A model generated the notes under the pieces. The model made no database searches and was not told the origin of the DNA. It saw only the letters and a program-made list of their open reading frames with translations. The translations under genes and the position numbers were made by a program. From IMG/VR virus record IMGVR_UViG_3300027763_003163, positions 1 to 22,163 of that record: 22,163 bases of DNA; one strand, given 5' to 3'. The stretch comes from a virus. Positions 6,632 to 13,338 of the stretch are shown piece after piece. How positions within the stretch are numbered: the stretch's first letter is position 1; every line of letters starts with the position of its first letter.

Positions 6632-7696
6632 TTATTTTTCTATACACCTAACCAATTGCTTGGCCGAATTTTCCCATGTAAACTTTTGAGCAGTAGTGAG
6701 ACCTTCTGGATTTGAACCAATTTTATTGGTATATACATATTTCATATAGTCAATAATTTGATCTTTTTCTTTCTCTCCGATTTTAGCCCAATTACCATCT
6801 CCATGAAACCATTTTCCATCTTCTGCCAATTCTTTATCTGTAATATCTACCAAATAAGAATTTTTACTATTACAATATTCTGTATGAGCAGAATAGTTTG
6901 TTGCAATAACTGGCTTATTCATAGCCATAGTTTCTAATAGTTCTAAATTCCACCCTTCTGCTCTAGACAAATAAAGACCACAATCAGCATAAGAAATTGC
7001 TTCTGCTACATTGCTTTGTGTTGGTAATCTTGGAAAAACTTTAATTTTATTTTTTAATTTAGATCTATTTACTACAGATAGCCACTCATGTTCTTGTTGT
7101 TCATTTAAAAAAGGGTTGTGAGTTATCATCCATAGTTCAACATTATCGTCATTAGAAAATGCTTTATTAAAACATTCTATCACAATATCATGAGACTTAC
7201 GGATTTCCCATTTTCCCACTGTGATAAAAATAAAATTCTCTGGTCTGCTTTTACTTTCTCTTGGGTAGAAAATTGAACTATCTACCCCAAGATGTACTAT
7301 CTCAATATCTTTTTTGATATCATTATCCAATAAAACTTGTTTAGCCCATTGACTGCTAGCTATTAGCTTATCTGGAAAATTTAAATGATATTTTTCTAAA
7401 GTATTGAAGGTATCTATTTCAAAAAAAGGATATGCTAAATATTGTCCTCTTCCTGGTCTAGTAAGCAGATCAAATTGATGCCATATTTTCAAACAAGTAG
7501 CATTATAATCCATATCTATATTAAGATCCATAGCATGATTAATTAATGCCGAATCTAATGGAGACTCTGCTTTAGGATTACCTATTGGAGTTAAAGAAAC
7601 TTTATGTTTTTTATCTCTAGTTAACTCTTTTAATAAATTAAAGGCTACATTGCCATAACCTGTTACTCCTATCGGAGCATGTAAATTAATATTCAT
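6632..7696 (-). CDS. GT4-type (GT-B fold) glycosyltransferase
   Basis: This 354-residue protein has the layout of family GT4. The N-terminal Rossmann domain contains the glycine loop PIGVTGYGNVAFNLLKEL. A linker (IVHLGVDSSIFYP) is the usual start of the second domain. The donor-binding domain has ITVGKWEIRKSHD, ADCGLYLSRAEGWNLELLE and KPVIATNYSAHTEY, with the EX7E motif at Glu247 and Glu255. It transfers a sugar from an activated donor to an unknown acceptor: DNA bases, a virion protein or a host surface glycan are all possible. The start overlaps the guaC stop by ATGA, so the two are coupled. No signal peptide or membrane segment is visible. Confidence 0.85.
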   Translation of the reverse strand: MNINLHAPIGVTGYGNVAFNLLKELTRDKKHKVSLTPIGNPKAESPLDSALINHAMDLNIDMDYNATCLKIWHQFDLLTRPGRGQYLAYPFFEIDTFNTLEKYHLNFPDKLIASSQWAKQVLLDNDIKKDIEIVHLGVDSSIFYPRESKSRPENFIFITVGKWEIRKSHDIVIECFNKAFSNDDNVELWMITHNPFLNEQQEHEWLSVVNRSKLKNKIKVFPRLPTQSNVAEAISYADCGLYLSRAEGWNLELLETMAMNKPVIATNYSAHTEYCNSKNSYLVDITDKELAEDGKWFHGDGNWAKIGEKEKDQIIDYMKYVYTNKIGSNPEGLTTAQKFTWENSAKQLVRCIEK

Positions 7697-8817
7697 TCAA
7701 AAATCCTATTATGGGTGTTGTTAACTTGAATAAAAGTGGTCTTTTTGCCAAAGTCTTTAATCTTAGATGCTCCTATATATGTACAAGCACTTCTTATCCC
7801 TCCAAGAATATCTTGCAAAATAATTTCTGCCTTATCTTTGTAGGGAATAGTAACACATTTTCCTTCACTGGTTCTATAGTTTGCTACTCCATTATGATAT
7901 TTATCCATAGCGTTTTTGGAACTCATCCCATAGAATTTAAGTTTGGTTTTCTTTTTTTCTGTTTCATAGCCGGGATTAAATGGTTGCCAAAATTCAGATG
8001 TTAAACCAGCTCTTTTACATAGGAATTCATATTCCCATTCTCCTTCACATTCATCAGAACCAGCAAACATACTGCCTAACATTACAAAATCAGCATTTGC
8101 ACCAAATGCTTTGCAAACATCTCCGACTATTTTGCATCCACCATCAGAACAAATATGACCACCTAATCCATGAGCAGCATCAGTACACTCCATGACTGCT
8201 GCAAGTTGAGGATAGCCTATCCCTGTTTTTAGTCTGGTGGTACAAACAGATCCGGACCCTATTCCTACTTTAACAATATCTACTTTACCATGAAGGATTA
8301 GTTCTTCAACCATCTCTGGGGTTACAACATTCCCAGCCATAACTATTACATCTGGATATAATCCACGGATATGACTGGTTGTTTTTACAAATTTTTCGCT
8401 ATAGCCGTTTGCAACATCAATACAAATATTAGGAATTTTCTTTCCAATAGAAAGTAATGAGTTAAAAACTATTGCTAGTTTTTCAATATCTTTTGCAGAT
8501 GTTCCTGTAGAATAAAAGACAAAATCTTTATCTATCTCGTTCTCAGTAGAATAGAACGTGACTAGCTCTTCTATAGAATAGTGCTTATGTAAGCAAACTA
8601 TACTTTTAGCTGAACACACTGGATTGGTCATACCAAATGTTCCAGTAGTATCCATATTTGCTACCATAATAGGAACACAAGAAAGTTTCCTTGGAGAATG
8701 AGCAAAATTAAATTCTCTAACTAAACTAACATCAGATCGACTACTTAAGGAAGATCTTTTTGGCTTTATTAAAACATCATCAAAATCTAGTTTTATTTCA
8801 TTGATTATTTTTTGCAT
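7693..8817 (-). CDS. guaC: GMP reductase
   Basis: This 374-residue protein matches bacterial GMP reductase along its whole length: DFDDVLIKPKRSSLSSRSDV, ANMDTTGTFGM, HKHYSIEE, IDVANGYSEKFV, MAGNVVTPEMVEELI and VKVGIGSGSVCTTRLKTGIG (catalytic Cys192). Also present are AAHGLGG, SDGGCKIVGDVCKAFGA, FYGMSSKNAM, GGIRSACTYIGASKIK and NRIFE. It is GuaC rather than IMP dehydrogenase because there is no CBS domain and these segments are GuaC-type. It reduces GMP with NADPH to IMP, moving guanine nucleotides to the adenine branch, which would suit an AT-rich phage genome. Residues about 254-294 are roughly 23 residues longer than in E. coli GuaC (347 residues). The start overlaps the end of the SET gene by 20 bases. 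Confidence 0.92.
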   Translation of the reverse strand: MQKIINEIKLDFDDVLIKPKRSSLSSRSDVSLVREFNFAHSPRKLSCVPIMVANMDTTGTFGMTNPVCSAKSIVCLHKHYSIEELVTFYSTENEIDKDFVFYSTGTSAKDIEKLAIVFNSLLSIGKKIPNICIDVANGYSEKFVKTTSHIRGLYPDVIVMAGNVVTPEMVEELILHGKVDIVKVGIGSGSVCTTRLKTGIGYPQLAAVMECTDAAHGLGGHICSDGGCKIVGDVCKAFGANADFVMLGSMFAGSDECEGEWEYEFLCKRAGLTSEFWQPFNPGYETEKKKTKLKFYGMSSKNAMDKYHNGVANYRTSEGKCVTIPYKDKAEIILQDILGGIRSACTYIGASKIKDFGKKTTFIQVNNTHNRIFE

Positions 8818-9232
8818 TATCCAACTCTATTTTAGGTTTGTCATTAAAATATTTCTTTCCGTAATCTACGAATATCTCATCTTCTGCTTTAATATCTTTA
8901 ATAGCTACCACATCAGCTATCAGATTAGGATAATCGAATTTCCATTCAGTATTAGCATTGTCTTGATGATTATAAATCATTCCATAACCTAAAACCATAT
9001 GAAATATAAATCCATGATTTTTACATTCATTGCAAGGACAGGTGGGTTGAGTATATAGGTATCTATAAAGCTGTGGATCAGAATGATATTTAGATCTAAA
9101 AGATAAAGGAACTAACGGACATCTTTCTATTATCTCTCCCTCTTTAATATCTCTGGTTGCAAAAACACCACGACCTTCTATACTTGAAAGTCCAAGTTTA
9201 ATTGGAAAATTATTTAAAAATTCTGTACTCAT
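8798..9232 (-). CDS. SET-domain protein, copy 1
   Basis: This 144-residue protein is essentially one compact SET domain. It has SSIEGRGVFATRDIKEGEII (the GxG SAM-binding start), GYGMIYNHQDNANTEW (the NHxxxxN region, Asn88-His89) and ADVVAIKDIKAEDEIFVDYG ending with catalytic-type Tyr124. An insert before the NH motif has CPCNECKNHG (Cys65, 67, 70, His73) and a further His78, a possible zinc site. SET proteins transfer methyl groups to lysine; small viral versions such as chlorovirus vSET methylate histones. The substrate here is unknown. It is 1 base downstream of a close paralogue at 9234-9698, pointing to tandem duplication. Confidence 0.85.
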   Translation of the reverse strand: MSTEFLNNFPIKLGLSSIEGRGVFATRDIKEGEIIERCPLVPLSFRSKYHSDPQLYRYLYTQPTCPCNECKNHGFIFHMVLGYGMIYNHQDNANTEWKFDYPNLIADVVAIKDIKAEDEIFVDYGKKYFNDKPKIELDNAKNNQ

Positions 9233-9233
9233 A

Positions 9234-9698
9234 TTATGTAGTAATTTTAGTCTTTCCTGTTTTTATATTTTCTGAATCAAAATAAGCATTGCCGTAACCT
9301 ACAAAAATTTCTTCTTTAATTTTAATATCAGTAATAGCAATTACATCTGCAAATAGCTGAGAATAATTAAATTTCCAAACAGCATTAGATACATCTTGAT
9401 GATTATATAACATTCCATAGCCTAAAACCATATGCAAAATGACTCCATGTTTTTCACAATCCTCACAAGAACATGGTGGTTGAGCATACATATAACCAAA
9501 GATTTTAGGATCTAATTGATAATTAGACCTATAATCCATTTGAATTAATGGACATCTTTCAATAATTTCTCCTTTAGTAATTCTGCTAGTAGCAAAAACA
9601 CCACGACCATGAACAGCTGAATCACCAACAATAATCTTATATGGAGGGAGATAGTTTAGTTTTGTAGGATCGTCTGGTCTAGTTGTGTGTTTTGTCAT
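9234..9698 (-). CDS. SET-domain protein, copy 2
   Basis: This 154-residue paralogue of the preceding SET protein shares the same motif order. It has AVHGRGVFATSRITKGEIIE, PCSCEDCEKHG (Cys76, 78, 81, His84), HMVLGYGMLYNHQD, and FADVIAITDIKIKEEIFVGYG. It has a longer N-terminus (about 20 residues with KHTTRPDDPTKLNYLPPYK). Both SET copies keep the NH motif and the terminal Tyr, so both are probably active lysine methyltransferases. The DYG of copy 1 is GYG here. A chromatin-like, ribosomal or virion protein substrate is possible; nothing in the sequence picks one. Confidence 0.85.
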   Translation of the reverse strand: MTKHTTRPDDPTKLNYLPPYKIIVGDSAVHGRGVFATSRITKGEIIERCPLIQMDYRSNYQLDPKIFGYMYAQPPCSCEDCEKHGVILHMVLGYGMLYNHQDVSNAVWKFNYSQLFADVIAITDIKIKEEIFVGYGNAYFDSENIKTGKTKITT

Positions 9699-9701
9699 GT
9701 T

Positions 9702-9935
9702 TTATCTAATATTTTTCAGGAACTCATCTGTATCATAGCACGTTGTTTCTTTATTCCAACCAACCTCACTAACACATATTCTAAGCGCTGTACTTAATCC
9801 TTTTCCCTTGAATGATTTTAATGTATCATTAATGGCAGTAAGGCGATCTGATCTATCTATTATATACTTGATTTGTCCAGACTTGACGTAATATTTGGGC
9901 ATGGGTTTAGTGATCAAATTGTTTTTTGACTGCAC
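9702..9935 (-). CDS. Small hypothetical protein (GTG start)
   Basis: This encodes 77 residues if it starts at the GTG at 9935, which is preceded by TTAGGAATAGGAT (a good ribosome site). An internal ATG at 9902 would give 66 residues but lacks one. The GTG start overlaps the methyltransferase end by 29 bases. The sequence is mixed alpha/beta (MPKYYVKSGQIKYIIDRSDR, LKSFKGKGLSTALRICVSEV) and slightly basic, with no motif I recognise. The KYYVKSGxxKYIIDRxD opening looks like a short beta hairpin. No function is assigned. Confidence 0.65.
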   Translation of the reverse strand: MQSKNNLITKPMPKYYVKSGQIKYIIDRSDRLTAINDTLKSFKGKGLSTALRICVSEVGWNKETTCYDTDEFLKNIR

Positions 9936-10623
9936 ATCCTATTCCTAAGAAATTAGATCTGACACTAGGATATTGTTCAATGAATTCATAAAAATTGAAC
10001 ATTTCATTATATTGATTTTTAAAATCTATCCAATATTTAGAAGTGCCAGGACATGATATGCTGGTGATATCATGGAATACTATAATTTCTCCATGATCCA
10101 GACATGCTTCGGCATCATTTTTAACACCATCATATGTATGATCTCCATCTATTAATATTAAAGAAAAATGTTTCTCCTTAATAAAATTCTTAAAGTCGTT
10201 AGATTGGGAGTTAATTTTCCAATAACTAATGCGAGGGTTCAAATCTTTGTATGTTGATATATTTTCTGGTATATCTATTAAATCACAAGCCAAACTTTTT
10301 ATTTGTTCTTTTTTGATAGTGTTTAAATATTCATTAGTAAATATAAATGTTCCACCATGTCGTGATCCTATTTCTAAATAGGAAGTAATTTTATTTTTGT
10401 ATTTTTCTAAGAAAAGCAGATATGGAATAAATTGATTTGGATATTGCCAAATCTTAAAGCTGTAACCAGCACCAAAATATTCTTTAAGTTCTGGAGGTTG
10501 TTCTTCTGTATTCTCATCATTAAGGCCAGCTTTAAGTAAACAATTCTCTAGTGAAGCATAGTTTATTAAATCATCAGAATTTATTGATGATATGAGATCC
10601 ATAAAAAGTTTAATATTATTCAT
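9907..10623 (-). CDS. Class I SAM-dependent methyltransferase (Methyltransf_24-like)
   Basis: This 238-residue protein has a class I methyltransferase core after about 75 N-terminal residues. Motif I is SYLEIGSRHGGTF (81-93), followed by LACDLIDIPENI, the characteristic LILIDGDHTYDGVKNDAEA (155-173) and IIVFHDI (180-186). The IDGDHTYDGVKxD block and the following HD pair are typical of the Methyltransf_24/CmcI-like group, whose members methylate sugars or small molecules, often with a metal bound by the Asp and His. With the glycosyltransferase nearby, methylation of a glycan is a reasonable guess but not shown. The start overlaps the upstream gene's stop by 4 bases. Confidence 0.8.
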   Translation of the reverse strand: MNNIKLFMDLISSINSDDLINYASLENCLLKAGLNDENTEEQPPELKEYFGAGYSFKIWQYPNQFIPYLLFLEKYKNKITSYLEIGSRHGGTFIFTNEYLNTIKKEQIKSLACDLIDIPENISTYKDLNPRISYWKINSQSNDFKNFIKEKHFSLILIDGDHTYDGVKNDAEACLDHGEIIVFHDITSISCPGTSKYWIDFKNQYNEMFNFYEFIEQYPSVRSNFLGIGCAVKKQFDH

Positions 10624-11162
10624 TTATTATCTCCTATATTAAAAAAATACCATCTTTTATGAGTGTCTATATTTTCAGATGAATCTATATGAACAAGATA
10701 ATCTTTAATCTCGTCCCATGTAGAAAAAATAGTTTGATGTGGAATAGTACCAAATAACCAATCGGGAGCGTATTTTTTCCCTTGTTCCATATGAATTATA
10801 ATAGGCTTTTTTTGCCTGTTAGCCCAGAAAATTTCTTCATATGTTCCACATGGATGAATATCTAGGTTCATATTTACAATTAAAAAATCACTAATATCAA
10901 CGAGCCTAAGATCAACTGCTCTTATAGTCTTCATCATAGAAGATAGTTCATCATAGTTTTCTTTTGCTTTAAGTTTAGCTTTTATTGTATGAACATCACA
11001 ATCTTCTAATCCTATATTCGATGGTTTGCTGATAGGATTAAAAACCTCTATTCCTAGATTTTGTAAGAATGGAGTTATACTGTCTCTCCATGTAGTTCCT
11101 CTATCTGGAACTCTATCCATTGCTCCAGCTAAATATACTCTTTGACTATGTAATCTATTCAT
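10620..11162 (-). CDS. Nucleoside 2-deoxyribosyltransferase-like protein
   Basis: From the ATG at 11162 this encodes 180 residues; a TTG at 11189 preceded by AGGA would add nine. The N-terminus has the family's strand and loop RVYLAGAMDRVPDRGTTWRD followed by IEVFNP. Later come RAVDLRLVDISDFLIVNMNL and CGTYEEIFWANRQKKPIII, in which the Glu of GTYEE matches the catalytic glutamate of nucleoside 2-deoxyribosyltransferases. These enzymes move deoxyribose between bases, and relatives hydrolyse nucleotides or NAD-like substrates. It probably acts on nucleotides in the infected cell. It overlaps the next gene's ATG by 4 bases (TTATT/ATGA-type junction) and the previous gene by 8. Confidence 0.75.
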   Translation of the reverse strand: MNRLHSQRVYLAGAMDRVPDRGTTWRDSITPFLQNLGIEVFNPISKPSNIGLEDCDVHTIKAKLKAKENYDELSSMMKTIRAVDLRLVDISDFLIVNMNLDIHPCGTYEEIFWANRQKKPIIIHMEQGKKYAPDWLFGTIPHQTIFSTWDEIKDYLVHIDSSENIDTHKRWYFFNIGDNK

Positions 11163-11880
11163 GTTTATTTTTTTCAAAATTATTGACAATTTTTCCTAAG
11201 AAATCTCCGTTCTTATGTTCCAGTATCCACTTGTATAGACCAAATTTTTCATAATAGTAAGCAGATCTTTCGATGCCATTATCGTATAGATCTTTTTTAA
11301 TTGCAAAAGTTCTTTTTGGATAGCTTACTATTTCTCCAAAATGTTTAATAGTATTTACTCTTATCCCTTTACTGTTTTCAATAGTATTCCCAGAACATTC
11401 TAAAATTATTGCTTGTTCTTTAGTCATTATATTCTTAAAATTATCAGCGTACAAATCTATAACATTTCCACCAAAAGCACAGATATTAGAATGTGGTCCG
11501 CTTATAATATGTAATTCGTAATTTTTTACTATGTTTTTAAGTATTTTGTATTTTTCATTAAAAGAAGGATGAAAAGTTGTAGTATCTAATATATAGAAAT
11601 ATGATTTGTCTATAATTAAATGATGATATCTCCAAGTATATAAAGCATGATAGGCGGTGTAATCAAAGTTATTCATTGCCATGCATATTACTGTGATTTC
11701 ATAATCTAGATCTAAATCAGTAACTTCTTTGATTTTTTTAATACGAGGACCAATATTTTCATATTGAGAAATTACTAAGATAATATCTTCGTATCTTGTA
11801 AAATTAATATTTTGTAAAGATTGAAATAAAATATTCAATGCTTTTTTATAAAACAAATTTGAATTAATAACAAGTTTCAT
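11155..11880 (-). CDS. Hypothetical protein, possibly glycosyltransferase-like
   Basis: From ATG 11880 this is 241 residues beginning MKLVINSNLFYKKALNIL. A TTG at 11904 with AGGA upstream is the alternative and would overlap a small upstream ORF. The ATG follows that ORF's stop after 1 base. It shows alternating strands and helices (YEDIILVISQYENIG, YEITVICMAMNNFDYTAYHA, YFYILDTTTFHPSF) with ILDTTT as a possible acidic metal-site motif, followed by GPHSNICAFGGNVIDLY. The order recalls a GT-A-type domain but the DxD is not clear, so this stays a weak suggestion. Composition is the most AT- and Asn/Ile/Tyr-rich of the window. Confidence 0.65.
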   Translation of the reverse strand: MKLVINSNLFYKKALNILFQSLQNINFTRYEDIILVISQYENIGPRIKKIKEVTDLDLDYEITVICMAMNNFDYTAYHALYTWRYHHLIIDKSYFYILDTTTFHPSFNEKYKILKNIVKNYELHIISGPHSNICAFGGNVIDLYADNFKNIMTKEQAIILECSGNTIENSKGIRVNTIKHFGEIVSYPKRTFAIKKDLYDNGIERSAYYYEKFGLYKWILEHKNGDFLGKIVNNFEKNKHE

Positions 11881-11881
11881 A

Positions 11882-12004
11882 TTAATTAGGAAATAGAAAA
11901 TCAAAAAGATTCCTGGAACTATATTTATAGTTAGAAGAACTCAATTTGACTAATCCTTCTAAGACACCAATGATTAAACAAATGTATATAGCTATATATA
12001 GCAT
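11882..12004 (-). CDS. Predicted 40-residue single-pass membrane peptide
   Basis: An ATG at 12004 opens a 40-codon frame that fills the gap between two genes almost exactly. It begins 5 bases after the stop of the macro-domain gene and its TAA ends one base before the ATG at 11880. The peptide has a hydrophobic segment at about 2-19 (LYIAIYICLIIGVLEGLV) followed by a polar, basic tail (SSSNYKYSSRN) and an aromatic end. No clear ribosome site precedes it, so translation could depend on coupling with the upstream gene. A TATAAATA octamer lies within it at 11922-11929. The snug fit in a gap-free genome is the main support. Confidence 0.4.
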   Translation of the reverse strand: MLYIAIYICLIIGVLEGLVKLSSSNYKYSSRNLFDFLFPN

Positions 12005-12009
12005 AGTTA

Positions 12010-12555
12010 TTATTTTGAATATATGTAAACGGGTAAATCGAACCAAATATCATTAATTAAGTCTGAAATAAAATTCCAGTTGCCACCAGCTAAACCGCTA
12101 CCAAATTTAGGCGCATGTATTTCTACTTTAGTCTTTTCTGTTCCTTCTTGTATGTTTTTATATACAGTTTTGACCTGATTCATGCAATATACAAGAGCAG
12201 CGTAGTTTAAAGGCCTTTTGTTTTGATTATTAATAAGTTTATTTTGTGCTATCATATTAGCAAAGATAATTTTATAACGATATTTAGGATCTGTCTTAAC
12301 AGTAATAAACTGAGTATGACCTAATTTAGCTTGTTGACCAAGCATATGGAAATTGGCTTTTACTTCTGGATAAATATGAGCTACCTCACCAGCAAATCCA
12401 GCACCAAAAGCATTGCTATTATTGCATACGTGAGGAACAATAACTGTACTACCATTAACTCCAGCAGAAATCCTGGTGTTAATAAGCTCAAATATATTTT
12501 GATTCTTAACGAAGCTAAAAGTATTAGCTATATTTTTGTTTATTTGAGTTGGCAT
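12010..12555 (-). CDS. Macro-domain protein (ADP-ribose binding/hydrolysing)
   Basis: This 181-residue protein is a macro domain of the POA1/TARG1-like type. STVIVPHVCNNSNAFGAGFAG (36-56) corresponds to the N-terminal ligand loop, and HTQFITVKTD to the third strand. NYAALVYCMNQV matches the helix with the Y..L......V pattern, and HAPKFGSGLAGGNW (147-160) is the glycine-rich loop that binds the diphosphate. Such proteins bind ADP-ribose and remove it from proteins or DNA, or dephosphorylate ADP-ribose-1''-phosphate. In a phage this could counter a host ADP-ribosylation defence or recycle NAD metabolites; the choice is inference. A ribosome site is present (AAGGTGAAAC region). Confidence 0.85.
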   Translation of the reverse strand: MPTQINKNIANTFSFVKNQNIFELINTRISAGVNGSTVIVPHVCNNSNAFGAGFAGEVAHIYPEVKANFHMLGQQAKLGHTQFITVKTDPKYRYKIIFANMIAQNKLINNQNKRPLNYAALVYCMNQVKTVYKNIQEGTEKTKVEIHAPKFGSGLAGGNWNFISDLINDIWFDLPVYIYSK

Positions 12556-12559
12556 AGTT

Positions 12560-12814
12560 TCACCTTTTTATTTTTAACCACTTATCAAGTGGACACTGTT
12601 GATCAGCCCATGCCAATTTATTGAGGAATATCTTTTTTCTACTAAGATTGCAACCACAAGCCAGACATTGACTAGAGGTATTATGAAACATTTCGCAGGT
12701 TTGGCAAATTGCAAATCTTTTATCTATTTCTTCTTGGGTAGATTTTGGAAATCCAGCGCCTATATGAAATAGTAAAGACTTAAGAAATGTTAGGAGTTTT
12801 GTCCGTATACTCAT
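12560..12814 (-). CDS. Small zinc-ribbon protein
   Basis: This encodes 84 residues with a basic N-terminal half (RTKLLTFLKSLLFHIG) and a Cys cluster: RFAICQTCEMFHNTSSQCLACGCNLS, then CPLDKW. The CxxC-x(9)-CxxCxC-x(n)-CP..KW layout is common in small phage proteins, from memory, often annotated as zinc-finger or zinc-ribbon domains. It probably binds zinc and may contact DNA, RNA or a host protein. It overlaps the next upstream gene (12780-13043) by 35 bases in a different frame and ends 5 bases before the macro-domain gene, so it is in the same transcript. Confidence 0.75.
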   Translation of the reverse strand: MSIRTKLLTFLKSLLFHIGAGFPKSTQEEIDKRFAICQTCEMFHNTSSQCLACGCNLSRKKIFLNKLAWADQQCPLDKWLKIKR

Positions 12815-13043
12815 TCTTATGTTCCTTTAGAGCCAATATATTGCCATCTTTGTCTCTATAATATAGGTCCAATGATTCTACTACAGAATCTTCAACTAAC
12901 CAACTAGCAAAACCTGTTTCAATGTCTATTGACATTTTTTTAGTTTTTTGATCCTTGGTGGATTTGAAATCACCAGTAAGAATAAACCTCTTTTTATCTA
13001 TTAAGAATAAATCGCCGGGTTTTAATTCTTCAAGATATTTCAT
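12780..13043 (-). CDS. Small hypothetical protein, beta-rich
   Basis: This encodes 87 residues starting MKYLEELKPGDLFLIDKKRF. The LKPGDLFLIDKKRFILTGDF stretch and later LDLYYRDKDGNILAL are hallmarks of a small beta-barrel or SH3-like fold, but I cannot name a family. No catalytic residues were evident. It overlaps the upstream 62-residue gene by 14 bases and the zinc-ribbon gene by 35 bases. It is the second gene after the sigma-70-type promoter at 13237-13264, so it is probably made early. Confidence 0.7.
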   Translation of the reverse strand: MKYLEELKPGDLFLIDKKRFILTGDFKSTKDQKTKKMSIDIETGFASWLVEDSVVESLDLYYRDKDGNILALKEHKNEYTDKTPNIS

Positions 13044-13218
13044 TTTCCCAATCTTCCCACAACTCCTCTGCTCTCATATTTTCTTTTTGCTTTTTGAGTT
13101 GTTTCTTTATTTTATTCATATCACGAGAATCATAAGCATCAGCCTTCTTGTTCAAGAACCTATGCTCTATGTTTTCTCTTCTGGAAGTTTTTCTTTTATC
13201 GAAATCTGAATCGCTCAT
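13030..13218 (-). CDS. Small charged helical protein, first gene after a sigma-70 promoter
   Basis: This encodes 62 residues with very high charge (SDFDKRKTSRRENIEHRF, NKIKKQLKKQKENMRAEELW) and an acidic end (WEDWENEIS). It is likely one long helix. It has AAAGGTG before the ATG and is the first gene downstream of a good sigma-70 promoter, as expected for an early phage protein that modulates a host target. The specific function is unknown. Confidence 0.65.
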   Translation of the reverse strand: MSDSDFDKRKTSRRENIEHRFLNKKADAYDSRDMNKIKKQLKKQKENMRAEELWEDWENEIS

Positions 13219-13236
13219 TGCACACCTTTCGTAGTA

Positions 13237-13264
13237 ATCATACGCCCCATTGGAGACAAGTCAA
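13237..13264 (-). promoter_or_regulatory. Sigma-70-type promoter (TTGACT-16-TATGAT)
   Basis: On the minus strand TTGACT (13259-13264) is followed after 16 bases by TATGAT (13237-13242), within the 120-base gap after the subtilisin-like gene. The predicted start site lies about 10 bases upstream of the ATG region at 13218. It matches the bacterial sigma-70 consensus at 10 of 12 positions, implying use of unmodified host polymerase. It would drive the 62-residue gene and the genes to its left. The rest of this gap (13265-13338) shows no clear terminator. Confidence 0.7.
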
Positions 13265-13338
13265 GCTTTGGGCTTAGAATTTTTAAAACTTGACAGACAA
13301 CCCTAATCTTATTATGTCTTATGCAGAGGGTGATTAAG

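Noticed and set aside
11922-11929. TATAAATA motif on the minus strand before the unknown gene at 11155-11880
   Set aside because: It lies inside the small membrane ORF and at a different distance from the ATG (41 bases) than the other copies; A/T octamers like this occur by chance. Kept only as a note.
11985-12002. Perfect palindromes TATATAGCTATATA and GCTATATATAGC
   Set aside because: Simple alternating A/T-rich sequence overlapping the start of the small ORF; no loop and no sign of an operator or attachment site.
13288-13316. TTGACA with TATGTC 17 bases on, on the plus strand
   Set aside because: It would read antisense into the subtilisin-like gene, the -10 is poor, and no plus-strand gene is evident anywhere in the window.
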